From Teichococcus aestuarii (GTDB taxonomy: Bacteria; Pseudomonadota; Alphaproteobacteria; Acetobacterales; Acetobacteraceae), in the NCBI RefSeq assembly GCF_003116135.1, contig NZ_PDOA01000004.1, forward strand, positions 248,001 to 312,000: 64,000 bases of DNA. The letters are read 5' to 3'. Made by a program: the position numbers and the translations under genes. The number at the start of each line of letters is the position of its first letter. The stretch's first letter is position 1. The notes beneath the pieces were generated by a model. It saw only the letters and a list, made by a program, of their open reading frames with translations, did no database searches and had not been told where the DNA came from. Below are positions 28,929-37,425 of this stretch, piece after piece.

Positions 28929-29126
28929 ATGCCACGCTTTCGATGCCTCGCCCTCCTGCTGCTCCTCGGCGGCTGCGCCGCCTCGGGAGAGCTGGAGATG
29001 ACGGAGGAGCCGGACCGGGACGGCATCCTGGTCGGCGGGGAGACCGATCCCTGGCGGTACCGGCCCTACCGCGGGCAGGACGATGCCGCGCTCCTGCCCT
29101 ATGTGCGCTACAGCCGGCCCTTCTGA
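28929..29126 (+). CDS. Small putative lipoprotein
   Basis: 65 residues. The N-terminus MPRFRCLALLLLLGGC is a lipoprotein signal with Cys16 as the probable lipidated residue. The mature part is short and charged, with TEEPDRDGILVGGETDPW and a Tyr/Arg-rich end (YRPYRGQ, YVRYSRPF). I recognise no family. It lies between tRNA-Ser and the convergent mnhG gene, which ends 19 bp beyond its stop. The clear signal and typical codon use make it a likely real gene. Confidence 0.6.
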   Translation: MPRFRCLALLLLLGGCAASGELEMTEEPDRDGILVGGETDPWRYRPYRGQDDAALLPYVRYSRPF

Positions 29127-29144
29127 GCGGCGCGGCGCCGGCGG

Positions 29145-29522
29145 TCAGGGCTTGCGGCGGGCACGCTGCTCCAGCGGCTTCTTGGCCCGGCCGATCTCGG
29201 CCGCCAGCGCCCCGTCATCGTCGAGGCCGGGCGCCAGGGCGCCCGAGACGAAGGCGGCGCGCCCGAGCAGATGCCCCGAGATGGGGATGGTCAGCAGCAG
29301 GAAGAGGATGGCGCAGAGCCCGACCAGCGTGGCGTCCGTCCGCTGCAATTCCAGCACCACGCCCAGGATCACGAAGCCGGCGCCGAGCGTGCCGGCCTTG
29401 GTGGCCGCGTGCATGCGCTGGAACGGGTCGGCGAAGCGCAGCACGCCGAGGGCGGCGGCGAAGAGGAACACCACGCCCAGGAACTTGGCGGCCAGCGCCA
29501 GGAGAAGCAGCAGGGTGGTCAT
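29145..29522 (-). CDS. mnhG: Mrp-type Na+/H+ antiporter subunit G
   Basis: 125 residues with three membrane helices. The motif LRFADPFQRMHAATKAGTLG is the MnhG/PhaG signature, followed by two hydrophobic helices and a charged, Lys/Arg-rich tail (about residues 100-125). It is the last gene of the seven-gene operon and overlaps mnhF by four bases (ATGA). Confidence 0.93.
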   Translation of the reverse strand: MTTLLLLLALAAKFLGVVFLFAAALGVLRFADPFQRMHAATKAGTLGAGFVILGVVLELQRTDATLVGLCAILFLLLTIPISGHLLGRAAFVSGALAPGLDDDGALAAEIGRAKKPLEQRARRKP

Positions 29523-29812
29523 CCGCGTGGCCCCTTCTTGCGCTCCAGGAAGGCGGCCAGGGCGCAGGTGGCGACGAAGCTGATCAGCGAGATGCCGAAG
29601 GCCACGTCCAGGAATTCGCGCCGCAGGGTGACGGAGGCGACCAGCGCGGCGATGGCCACGGCCAGGCCGGTCAGCATGTCGAGCGCCACGAAGCGGTCGG
29701 CATAGCCGGGGCCGTTCAGCATGCGGATGCAGGCCATGCCGAGCGGGACCATCAGCAGCAGGATGAGCGCCGTCGAGAGCCAGTCGAACAGGGAGGAGAG
29801 CGTGGCCATCAT
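29519..29812 (-). CDS. mnhF: Mrp-type Na+/H+ antiporter subunit F
   Basis: 97 residues, three membrane helices, with GPGYADRFVALDMLTGLAVA as the family block. It is a small structural subunit of the Mrp complex. The start is at ATGATG with the first ATG at 29812 overlapping the mnhE stop; it overlaps mnhG in the same way. Confidence 0.92.
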   Translation of the reverse strand: MMATLSSLFDWLSTALILLLMVPLGMACIRMLNGPGYADRFVALDMLTGLAVAIAALVASVTLRREFLDVAFGISLISFVATCALAAFLERKKGPRG

Positions 29813-30156
29813 CCTTCGATCCTCCGGATCCTGTCTTCAAAGGCGGTGCGGATGCCGGCGATGATCTCCTCCGGCGCCGTGATGTCCAGAGCGTGGATAT
29901 AGAGGGTGCGGCGGTCCTCGCTGACATGCAGCGAGCAGGTGCCGGGCGTCAGCGTGATGAGGTTGGCCAGCATGGCCGTGCCGAACTCCGTCCGCAGCGC
30001 GATGGGGTAGGCGATGATGCCGGAGCGCATCCGCGGGTCGCGCGCGAAGGCGAGCCGGGCGACGAAGACCGAGGACTTCACCAGCTCCGCCAGGAACACC
30101 ACCGCGAGCACCGCCATGCCGGCCAGGCGGGGCGGGGAGAGCAGGCGCAGGCTCAT
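29809..30156 (-). CDS. mnhE: Mrp-type Na+/H+ antiporter subunit E, short form
   Basis: 115 residues. The C-terminal part is standard MnhE (TAMLANLITLTPGTCSLHVS and RRTLYIHALDI), but the family usually has about 160 residues with extra N-terminal helices, and only one to two helices are left here. No in-frame start further upstream fits, because the gene begins with the four-base overlap to mnhD. This may be a natural short form or an old N-terminal loss. Confidence 0.88.
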   Translation of the reverse strand: MSLRLLSPPRLAGMAVLAVVFLAELVKSSVFVARLAFARDPRMRSGIIAYPIALRTEFGTAMLANLITLTPGTCSLHVSEDRRTLYIHALDITAPEEIIAGIRTAFEDRIRRIEG

Positions 30157-31684
30157 GGGCGCGGCTCCGCCATCGCGCCGCCCTCCGCCGGCACCGCGCC
30201 CAGCACGGCGGCGATGTAGTCGGACGGGTCGACCAGCGCCTGCGCGGCGGACTGGGCATAGGCCACGAAGGGCTCCGCCTGCAGGCCGATCGCCACCGTC
30301 ACCGCCGCCAGCAGCGCGATGGCCGCCAGCATCGGCGCCGGCACGGCGCGGGCGGTGGGGCGCGGCATCAGCGGGTCCTTCCAGAAGGCTTCCATCCAGA
30401 TCTTGGTCATGGAGTAGAGGGTCAGGATGCCGGTCACCAGCGCCACGGCCGCCAGCCAGCCCTGGCCGCCGCGGAAGCTGGCGTCGATCACCATGAACTT
30501 GGCCCAGAAGCCGGAGAGCGGCGGGATGCCGCCGAGCGAGAGGGCGGGCACCAGGAACAGCGCCGCCAGCAGCGGGCTGCGCCGCATCAGCCCGCCGCTC
30601 TGGCGCAGGTCGAAGGTGCCGGAGGCGCGGTGGATGGCGCCCGCCAGCAGGAACAGGTTCGCCTTCACCACGATGTGGTGGATGATGTAGAAGATGCCGC
30701 CCGCCAGCGCCGCCGGCGTCGCCACCGCCAGCCCCAGCAGCATGTAGCCGATCTGGCTGACGATGTGGAACGACAGGATGCGGCGCACATCCCACTGCAC
30801 CGCCGCGCCGAACACGCCGAACAGCATGGTGCAGGCCGCCATCACCGCCAGGATCTCGCGCAGGCCGCTGCCCTCCACCGTGAAGATCAGGGTGAAGACG
30901 CGGAAGCAGGCATAGACGCCGACCTTGGTCAGCAGCCCGGCGAAGATCGCGGCCACCGTGATCGAGGCGGTGTGGTAGGAGGCGGGCAGCCAGAAGAACA
31001 GCGGGAAGTAGCCCGCCTTGATGCCGAAGCCGCAGAGCAGCAGCAGCGCCGATATGGTGAGCGTCAGCGACGGCCCGGCCTGCGGCAGCACCACCGCGAG
31101 GTCGGCCATGTTGAGCGTGCCGGCGACGCCGTAGAGCAGCGCCACGGCCATCAGGAAGATCAGCGTCGAGAACAGGTTGAGGACGGCGTATTTCAGCACG
31201 CCGTCGAGCTGCGCGCGGGTGCGGCCGATGACCAGCAGCCCCATCGCGGTGATCAGCATCACCTCGAACCAGACATAGAGGTTGAAGATGTCGCCGGTGA
31301 GGAAGGCGCCGTTCACGCCGGCCAGCATGCCGTGGAACAGCGGGTGGAAGCCCGCCCGCTCCTCGCGCCGGCGGATGTCGGCCTGGCCGAACAGCCAGGT
31401 GGCGAAGGCCATCAGCCCGGTGATGGCGGCCATGGCGGCGCTGAAGCGGTCGGCCACGAAGCTGACGCCGAAGGGCGCCGCCCAGCCGCCGAACTGCACG
31501 GCCTGCACCCCCTCCGCCCGCACCTGCCACAGCAGCAGCAGGGTGGCGGCGAACATCAGCAGCACGCCGGCGGCGGAGATGGCGCGCTGCGCGGCCAGCC
31601 GCTGCCAGCAGCAGGCCGCCAGCGCCGCCGTGGCCAGCGGGATGGCCACCGGCCACAGCACGGCCTGCGCCAGGAGCATGCCGC

Positions 31685-31688
<4 letters not shown>
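30153..31688 (-). CDS. mnhD: Mrp-type Na+/H+ antiporter subunit D
   Basis: 511 residues with about fourteen membrane helices, related to the complex I NuoM/NuoN subunits. Segments include NLYVWFEVMLITAMGLLV (the helix with a key Glu), FFWLPASYHTASITVAAIFA and LSFHIVSQIGYMLLGLA. MnhD is one of the two proton-channel subunits of the complex. The first start is GTG 31688, overlapping the mnhC stop (GTGA); ATG 31679 three codons on is an alternative. Confidence 0.94.
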
Positions 31689-32064
<376 letters not shown>

Positions 32065-32068
<4 letters not shown>

Positions 32069-32475
32069 GCCTCGGGCTGTTCCTCGTAGAAGCGCAGGAT
32101 CAGGGCGAGGATGCCGCCCAGCACCGCCAGATAGACGCCGATGTCGAAGGCCAGCGCCGTGCCGCTGTGGAAGTCGCCGGCGTGGAACCACCAGTGCGCC
32201 AGGAAGGAGCCGCGGTTGACCAGCCCCGGCAGGCCGCTGAGCAGCGCCAGCACCAGCCCCGCGCCCATCAGCGCCACGGGATGGACGCGCACCATGCGGC
32301 GCGCCGCCTGCACCCCGTCGGCCATCGCCAGGATGGCGAAGCCCGCCGCCGCCATCAGCCCGCCGACGAAGCCGCCGCCCGGGTCGTTGTGGCCGCGGTA
32401 GAGGATGTAGAGCGAGACCACCAGCATCAGCGCGAACAGGAAGCGCGAGAAGGCGGAGAGGATGAGCGAGTTCAT
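32065..32475 (-). CDS. mnhB: Mrp-type Na+/H+ antiporter subunit B
   Basis: 136 residues, four helices. The block YILYRGHNDPGGGFVGGLMA is diagnostic, followed by DIGVYLAVLGGILALILRF. A separate mnhB following mnhA marks a group 1 (seven-subunit) Mrp operon, not the form with A and B fused. It overlaps its neighbours on both sides by four bases. Confidence 0.94.
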
Positions 32476-34790
32476 GTCGGCTCCTTGCCCTTCGCGCGGC
32501 GCGCCAGCAGCCCCCACACCGCCATGGCGGCGAAGGCGACGACGGCGATCTCGCCCAGCGTGTCGATGGCGCGGAAATCGACCAGGATGACGTTCACCAC
32601 GTTGCGGCCGAAGGCTTCCGGATAGCTGCGGGCGGCGAAGAACTCGGTCAGGCGCAGGTCGAGCGGGGCGGCCGTCATCGCGGCGAGGGCGGCGAAGGTG
32701 ACGAGGCCGAAGCCGCCGGCCAGCAGCGCGTCCACCCGCCGCTCCCCGGCGCTGCGGGTGGAGGGCGGCCGGATCGGCAGTTGCAGCAGCAGCGCCGCCA
32801 GGATGACGACCAGCAGCGCCTCCACCGAGAACTGCGTCATGGCGAGGTCCGGCGCGCCGTTCAGCAGGAACAGCAGCGCCGAGCCGAAGCCGACGATGCC
32901 GACCGCCACCAGCGCCGCCGGCAGCGAGCGCATCCGCGTGGCGGCGAAGCCGGCCGCCACCATCAGCCCCACCACCACCGCCGGCGCCAGGCGCAGCCCT
33001 TCCAGCGAGAGGTCGATGGCCAGCGGCGGCGCGGCCAGCACCAGCCCCACGGCGGTGACGAGCAGCGTGGCGCCGACCACGGTGGCGGTGTAGCGGCGCT
33101 GGTCGCCATTCTGCAGCACCAGGGTGCAGCGCCGGGCCAGGGCCAGCACGCCCTCGAAGGCGTGGTTGTAGCCGGCATCGCCCAGCAGCCGGTCCAGCCA
33201 GTCCAGATGCGCGAGGCGGGCCAGCAGGCGCGGCCACAGCAGGTAGAGCGCGAGGCCGAGCAGCACGGCGAGCGCGCTCAGCCCCAGCATCGGCGTCAGG
33301 CCATGCCAGAGGGCGGGGGAGACGGGCAGCGCCTGGCCGACGAGCGCACTGGCCGCCGGCCCCAGCAGCGGCGCCACGGCGAGGCCGGGCAGCAGGCCCA
33401 GCAGTAGCCCCAGCGTGGCCAGCACCGCGGGGCCGAGGAACAGCCCCGGCGTCTCGCCATGGTGCACGGCGCCCTCGCGGCTGCGGCCGAGGAAGAAGGG
33501 GCGCAGCGAGACGATGCCGGCGATGGCGACGAACACCGCGCTGCCCAGCACCAGGGCGACGAGCGCGAACCAGCCGCTGCCGGATTCGAGCTGCGCCTCG
33601 AACAGGTATTCCTTGGCGATGAAGCTGAAGGTGGGGGGCAGGCCCGCCATGGCCACGGCGGCCAGGGCGGCGGCCACGGCGGTGACGGGCAGGGCGCGGC
33701 GCAGCCCGTTGATCTCCACCAGGCTGGTGCGGCCGGTGGCGTGGATGGCGGTGCCGGCGCAGAAGAACAGCGTGGCCTTGTAGAGCGCATGGGCCAGCAT
33801 GAAGCCCACCGTGGCGGTGGCCGCCACCGGCCCCTCCAGCCCGATCAGCAGCACCAGCACGCCGAGCGAGGAGACGGTGGACTGCGCCAGCACGGCCTTG
33901 TAGCCGGTGCGCGACAGCGCCCGCACCGAGGCCACCAGCACCGTCAGCCCGCCGAAGACGATCAGCGCCGTGCCGAAGGCCGGCACCTGCGCGAAAGCCA
34001 GGTCGAACCGCGCCAGCAGATAGACGCCGAGCTTCACCATGGTGGCGGAGTGCAGGTAGGCGGAGGCGGGCGTCGGCGCCTCCATGGCGTTGGGCAGCCA
34101 GAAGTGGAAAGGCACCTGCGCCGACTTGGTGAAGGCGCCGAGCAGCACCAGCACCATGATGGTGCCGCACCAGGGCGAGGCCGCGAGCGCCGCGCTGTTC
34201 TGCATGGCGTTGCTGAGCGAGAAGCTGCCCAGCTCCATGCCGATCAGCAGGATGCCGGCGAACAGCGCCAGCCCGCCGCCGGCGGTGACGATGAGCGACT
34301 GCAGCGCCGCCTTGCGGGCCGAGGCCTTGTAGGAATCGAAGCCGATCAGCAGGAAGGAGACGAGGCTGGTCAGCTCCCAGAACACGTAGAGGCCGATCAG
34401 GCTGTCGGAGAGCACCGTGCCCAGCATGGCGGACATGAACAGCAGGATCAGGGCGAGGAAGCTGGCGCCCTTGTGGGCCGGCTTGTCGGCGAAATAGGCG
34501 CCGGCATAGATCGTCACCAACGTGCCGATGCCGGTGATCATCAGGCCGAACAGGCGCGAGAAGCCATCCAGCCGCAGGTCGAGCGTGATGCCGAGGCTGG
34601 GCACCCAGGCCACCTCCTCGACAATGGCCCCGGCACCTTCAAGGCCGCTGCCGGCGATCCAGAGGAGACCGAAGAGGCTGGCGGGCAGGATCGCCAGAAC
34701 CCAGCCCGCGCGCTGCCCCAGCCGCAGCGCCAGCGGGCGCGCGAGCGCGGACCCAAGAAAGCTGATCCACAAAATCGCTGAAAGGGGCAA
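32472..34790 (-). CDS. mnhA: Mrp-type Na+/H+ antiporter subunit A
   Basis: About 772 residues. The NuoL-like domain shows LYVFWELTSLVSFLLIGF, QVPFHFWLPNAMEAPTPASA and MVKLGVYLLARFDLAF; the C-terminal extension (RNVVNVILVDFRAIDTLGEI) is the MbhD/MbhE-like part found only in MnhA. With the other six subunits it exchanges Na+ or other cations for protons at the inner membrane. I take TTG 34790 (or GTG 34793) as start: AGGAGG occupies 34802-34797, and the likely promoter places transcription near 34811, after the first base of the in-frame ATG at 34814. Confidence 0.93.
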   Translation of the reverse strand: MPLSAILWISFLGSALARPLALRLGQRAGWVLAILPASLFGLLWIAGSGLEGAGAIVEEVAWVPSLGITLDLRLDGFSRLFGLMITGIGTLVTIYAGAYFADKPAHKGASFLALILLFMSAMLGTVLSDSLIGLYVFWELTSLVSFLLIGFDSYKASARKAALQSLIVTAGGGLALFAGILLIGMELGSFSLSNAMQNSAALAASPWCGTIMVLVLLGAFTKSAQVPFHFWLPNAMEAPTPASAYLHSATMVKLGVYLLARFDLAFAQVPAFGTALIVFGGLTVLVASVRALSRTGYKAVLAQSTVSSLGVLVLLIGLEGPVAATATVGFMLAHALYKATLFFCAGTAIHATGRTSLVEINGLRRALPVTAVAAALAAVAMAGLPPTFSFIAKEYLFEAQLESGSGWFALVALVLGSAVFVAIAGIVSLRPFFLGRSREGAVHHGETPGLFLGPAVLATLGLLLGLLPGLAVAPLLGPAASALVGQALPVSPALWHGLTPMLGLSALAVLLGLALYLLWPRLLARLAHLDWLDRLLGDAGYNHAFEGVLALARRCTLVLQNGDQRRYTATVVGATLLVTAVGLVLAAPPLAIDLSLEGLRLAPAVVVGLMVAAGFAATRMRSLPAALVAVGIVGFGSALLFLLNGAPDLAMTQFSVEALLVVILAALLLQLPIRPPSTRSAGERRVDALLAGGFGLVTFAALAAMTAAPLDLRLTEFFAARSYPEAFGRNVVNVILVDFRAIDTLGEIAVVAFAAMAVWGLLARRAKGKEPT

Positions 34791-34814
34791 CACATTCCTC
34801 CTGGCAGCAGCCAT

Positions 34815-35036
34815 CTGTGTATAACATGAAAATTCTTTTAGTAAAGTGTCAGGAAAAGAATTCCAAGGAGACCTTCTTCTGAGATTTTCCTGCAGAATAT
34901 CAAAGTTTTTATTCGAATTTATAGTAAAATGTCAGAAAATAGGCGATAAAACGTAGCTTTATACTGAAGAAACGATGATTAAATTAAGTTAATCATCCAT
35001 TCTTAAGAACTTCATTTCGGGCGGTGAAGTTGCTGA
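34815..35036. other. AT-rich island upstream of mnhA
   Basis: About 220 bp with a composition near one-third GC inside a genome near 70% GC. It holds a 17-nt direct repeat (AGTAAARTGTCAG followed by an A-run at 34840 and 34923, one substitution and one indel), the palindrome GATTAAATTAAGTTAATC (arms GATTAA/TTAATC), the self-complementary TTCTTAAGAA and ATTCGAAT. It contains the likely mnhA promoter. I see no convincing gene; an 18-codon reading frame at 34826 has no ribosome site. Confidence 0.6.
34818..34845 (-). promoter_or_regulatory. Probable promoter of the mnh operon
   Basis: On the minus strand TTTACT (complement of 34840-34845), a 16-bp spacer, then TATACA (complement of 34818-34823). 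Transcription would begin near 34811, some 20 bases before the mnhA start codon proposed here and just ahead of its AGGAGG. The -35 hexamer lies in the first copy of the direct repeat of the AT-rich island. Confidence 0.5.
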
Positions 35037-35442
35037 TCCGGGGCCTTCATGTCGGCCGTCCGCTACGGGATGGAAAAGGCTGATGCCCTGGGCCGCGACA
35101 CGGCGCAGGACGCTGGCCTTCTTCCTACAGGATGTCCTGGCGGCAGGCCCTGCTTCCCGACGGCGGCATGGCGCGGCGGGAGCAGGAGGCCGCCGGTGCG
35201 GTGGCGCTGGAAGGTCCGGGGGCCGGGCCATGATGCCGCGGCCCTGGGCAGGAAAATCCGCCCTCTTGCCTCTCCGGGAACAGGCTCTCGCCTCTCCGGG
35301 AACAGGAAGGCATGGCTGAAGAAAGTGGGCTTGGCCGCTTGTTGCGGGGCGGGGACGCCACGCAGGGTGCTCGCCTGCTCCGCACCTCCTGCCGCGCTAT
35401 CGCCGCGCGGGCAAGGCGCCCGGAAGAGGTGGGGCCGGATGG
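35037..35442. other. Gene-poor interval between the AT-rich island and the repeat element
   Basis: About 400 bp of GC-rich sequence in which I find no supported gene: the open frames on both strands lack ribosome sites and family resemblance. The one clear structure is a 17-nt perfect direct repeat, GCCTCTCCGGGAACAGG, at 35268-35284 and 35290-35306. Together with the island and the repeat element it makes a 760-bp stretch with no confident coding sequence, the longest in the window. Confidence 0.5.
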
Positions 35443-35553
35443 CTAGAGCATCTTCACCCGGCCGGACAGGATCGTCAGGGCGGGCGAAGACGCTCGCGAA
35501 AACAACGATCCGGGGCGTATTCCGTGAGCCAGTGCGGACGGGAAGCGACCTAG
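35443..35553. repeat. Double-palindrome intergenic repeat, copy 2
   Basis: A 111-bp element with the same plan as 20380-20487: CTAGAGCA at the left end, a first palindrome (ATCTTCACCCG pairing with CGGGCGAAGAC), a central GCTCGCGAAAACAACGATC, the shared core TTCCGTGAGCCAG (35520-35532) inside a second, degenerate palindrome, and CTAG at the right end. That last CTAG holds the stop codon of the minus-strand gene next to it. Confidence 0.6.
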
Positions 35554-35840
35554 TGGGCCACGCCGCAAACGGTGTTCCGGACAGCGAAGGGAAGGGCGGT
35601 GGGGCAGAGCTGCCACAGCTTCTCATAGGCCATGATGAGGCCTTCCAGCGCACGGTTGCGGGCTTCGCCCGGCGCCATGCCCTGCAACTCCATTTCCAGG
35701 AGTTCCAGCAGGATCAGGCCGCAATAAGGATCGCCTTCGTCACAGGCCTGATGAAAAGCGCTCAGGAGCTTTTGGGATAAGCAATCATGCTGCTTCAGGC
35801 GGATCGCACGCGAGGGAGTGCGGTGGAACTGGGAGGCCAT
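35550..35840 (-). CDS. Hypothetical protein, 96 residues, Cys-containing and helical
   Basis: No family recognised with confidence. The protein is soluble, mostly helical (FHQACDEGD, ILLELLEMELQGMAPGEA, RALEGLIMAYEKLWQL) and has five cysteines (20, 33, 40, 78, 92). The helical core resembles small alphaproteobacterial proteins of unknown function that carry an FHxACDxGD segment. The start is ATG 35840 with GGGAGG-like bases close by. Upstream are TATAAA and a perfect TCACA/TGTGA-type palindrome, suggesting a regulated promoter. The stop codon lies in the repeat element. It is probably a real gene with an unknown role. Confidence 0.6.
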   Translation of the reverse strand: MASQFHRTPSRAIRLKQHDCLSQKLLSAFHQACDEGDPYCGLILLELLEMELQGMAPGEARNRALEGLIMAYEKLWQLCPTALPFAVRNTVCGVAH

Positions 35841-35854
35841 CGAGGCGCCCTTCG

Positions 35855-35870
35855 ATCACAAGTATGTGAT
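35855..35870. promoter_or_regulatory. Candidate operator upstream of the 96-residue protein gene
   Basis: ATCACAAGTATGTGAT, perfect 6-bp arms around AGTA, lies 15 bp upstream of the start codon. On the minus strand it follows TATAAA closely, so a protein bound here would cover the transcription start and act as a repressor. The regulator is unknown. Confidence 0.45.
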
Positions 35871-36109
35871 TTATTTATACACGATATCTTCCGGGGCTGT
35901 TAGGGATTTTTGCCCCGCACAAAATATTTCTTCTCAGGAATAATTGCCAGGCTCGAGCTTGCCCCTGGCGCAGCGTGGCTGAAAGGGCCGGAAGCCGGAA
36001 AGAGGCGGCCGCCACCGCCTTTCCCCGCGGAAAGACGGCTCAGCCGGCGGACGGAACCCAATCGGACGCTGTGCCATTCCGCCCAGCGGCAGGGCGGGCC
36101 GTCGGCACC

Positions 36110-36748
36110 TCAGGCGTGGCCGGCGGTGCCGGAAAGAAGCAGGGGATCGATGCGCAGCTTGGCCAGGGCCTGGCGCCATTTCTCGTCCGGCATGCCCTCG
36201 AAGAGCAGGGTCTCGTCGGGCGTCACGTTCAGCCAGGCATTGCGCTGGATCTCGTCCTCCAGCTGGCCGGGTCCCCAGCCGGCATAGCCCAGCGCCAGCA
36301 GCCCCTGCCGCGGCCCGCCGCCGCCCGCGATGGCCTTGAGGATATCGACGCTGGCGGTCAGGGCCAGATCGCCGGTCACCTTCAGGCTGCCCTCGCTCGA
36401 CCAGTCCGTGGTGTGCAGGACGAAGCCGCGGCCGCCCTCGACCGGCCCGCCGGCCAGCAGGCGGATCTGCCGGTGCGGCGGCAGGGGCTCGACCTCCAGC
36501 TGCTTCAGCAGCTCCTCGAAGCTCAGATTCTCGAGCGGCTTGTTCAGCACGATGCCCATGGCGCCATCGGCCGAGTGGGCACAGAGGCAGATGACCGCGC
36601 GCGCGAAGCGCGGGTCCTGCATGCTCGGCATGGCCACCAGGAGCTGGCCGCCCAGGTATTCCGCCTGCAGGCCACCAGGGCGCCCCCAGCCCGTGGTGGG
36701 CCGGCGGGAAGCTTCCGGGAATTCGTCCTCGCGTGCACGTCTTGCCAT
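36110..36748 (-). CDS. YqgE/AlgH family protein
   Basis: 212 residues. The family pattern is complete: YLGGQLLVAMPSMQDPRFARA, then VICLCAHSADGAMGIVLNKP, LLAGGPVEGGRGFVLH, and ALGYAGWGPGQLEDEI followed by NAWL. AlgH/YqgE proteins are conserved in Proteobacteria; AlgH was first linked to alginate regulation but the biochemical role is unsettled. ATG 36748 gives a charged 25-residue leader, normal for the group. It is divergent from the peroxiredoxin gene, with 157 bp between starts. The 269 bp after its stop hold no gene except the operator region above. Confidence 0.93.
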   Translation of the reverse strand: MARRAREDEFPEASRRPTTGWGRPGGLQAEYLGGQLLVAMPSMQDPRFARAVICLCAHSADGAMGIVLNKPLENLSFEELLKQLEVEPLPPHRQIRLLAGGPVEGGRGFVLHTTDWSSEGSLKVTGDLALTASVDILKAIAGGGGPRQGLLALGYAGWGPGQLEDEIQRNAWLNVTPDETLLFEGMPDEKWRQALAKLRIDPLLLSGTAGHA

Positions 36749-36905
36749 CGTGAAAACAAGATGGCGGCGGGGGGCGGCGCGCGCAAGGATCGCGATGCGC
36801 AGGGCCGGGCGGAATGGCGTGGCGGCGGAGGCGGGGCGAGGCAGGCTTGGTTGACAGCGGGTGCGCCGGCGTGAAATGCCCGCAGACCCAGAGGAGAACG
36901 GTCCG

Positions 36906-37388
36906 ATGTCGATCCAAGTTGGTGAGTCGATTCCCGCGCTGACGCTGACCCAGGCCACCGTGGAAGGCCCCCGCGAGCTGACCACCGAGGCCCTGTTCGG
37001 CGGCAAGACCGTGGTGCTGTTCGGCGTGCCCGGCGCCTTCACCCCCACCTGCTCGGCCAAGCACATGCCGAGCTTCCTGCAGAACGCCGAGGCGCTGAAG
37101 GCCAAGGGCGTCGACACCATCGCCTGCATGGCGGTGAACGACCCCTTCGTGATGCAGGCCTGGGCCAAGGACCAGGACGTGGGCGAGGCGGTGGTGATGC
37201 TGGCCGATGGCTCGGCTGCCTTCACCAAGGCGCTCGGCCTGGAGCTGGACCTGACGGCGCGCGGCCTCGGGGTGCGCTGCCAGCGCTTTGCCCTCGTCGC
37301 CAAGGACGGCAAGGTGGCCTATCTCGGCGTCGAGCAGCCCGGCGCCTTCGAGGTGTCGAGCGGCGAGGCGGTGCTCGCGGCGCTCTGA
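36906..37388 (+). CDS. Peroxiredoxin, Prx5/AhpE-like type
   Basis: 160 residues. The peroxidatic cysteine is C49 in VPGAFTPTCS, the Prx5 version of the active site, with the catalytic Arg in the later VRCQRFALV block. C74 (DTIACMAVND) and the Cys in VRCQ could serve as resolving residues. It reduces hydroperoxides with glutathione or glutaredoxin in related proteins. A good ribosome site, GAGGAGA, lies ahead of ATG 36906. It is a single gene between divergent YqgE and the convergent NUDIX gene; GGGCCG/CGGCCC (37394-37409) may end it. Confidence 0.93.
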   Translation: MSIQVGESIPALTLTQATVEGPRELTTEALFGGKTVVLFGVPGAFTPTCSAKHMPSFLQNAEALKAKGVDTIACMAVNDPFVMQAWAKDQDVGEAVVMLADGSAAFTKALGLELDLTARGLGVRCQRFALVAKDGKVAYLGVEQPGAFEVSSGEAVLAAL

Positions 37389-37425
37389 GCGCCGGGCCGG
37401 GTTCGGCCCTTGCTGGCGGCCCCTC

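Noticed and set aside
34826-34882. An 18-codon leader-peptide-like frame in the AT-rich island
   Set aside because: No ribosome-binding site, no attenuator structure after it, and it is directed away from mnhA.
34815-35553. Insertion sequence or integrated element
   Set aside because: No transposase or integrase remnant, no terminal inverted repeats enclosing the region and no target-site duplication that I can see.
35049-35780. Open frames on both strands (243 and 196 codons) in the gene-poor interval
   Set aside because: Arg/Pro/Gly-rich translations with no family signal, no ribosome site, and overlap with the better-supported 96-residue gene and the repeat element.
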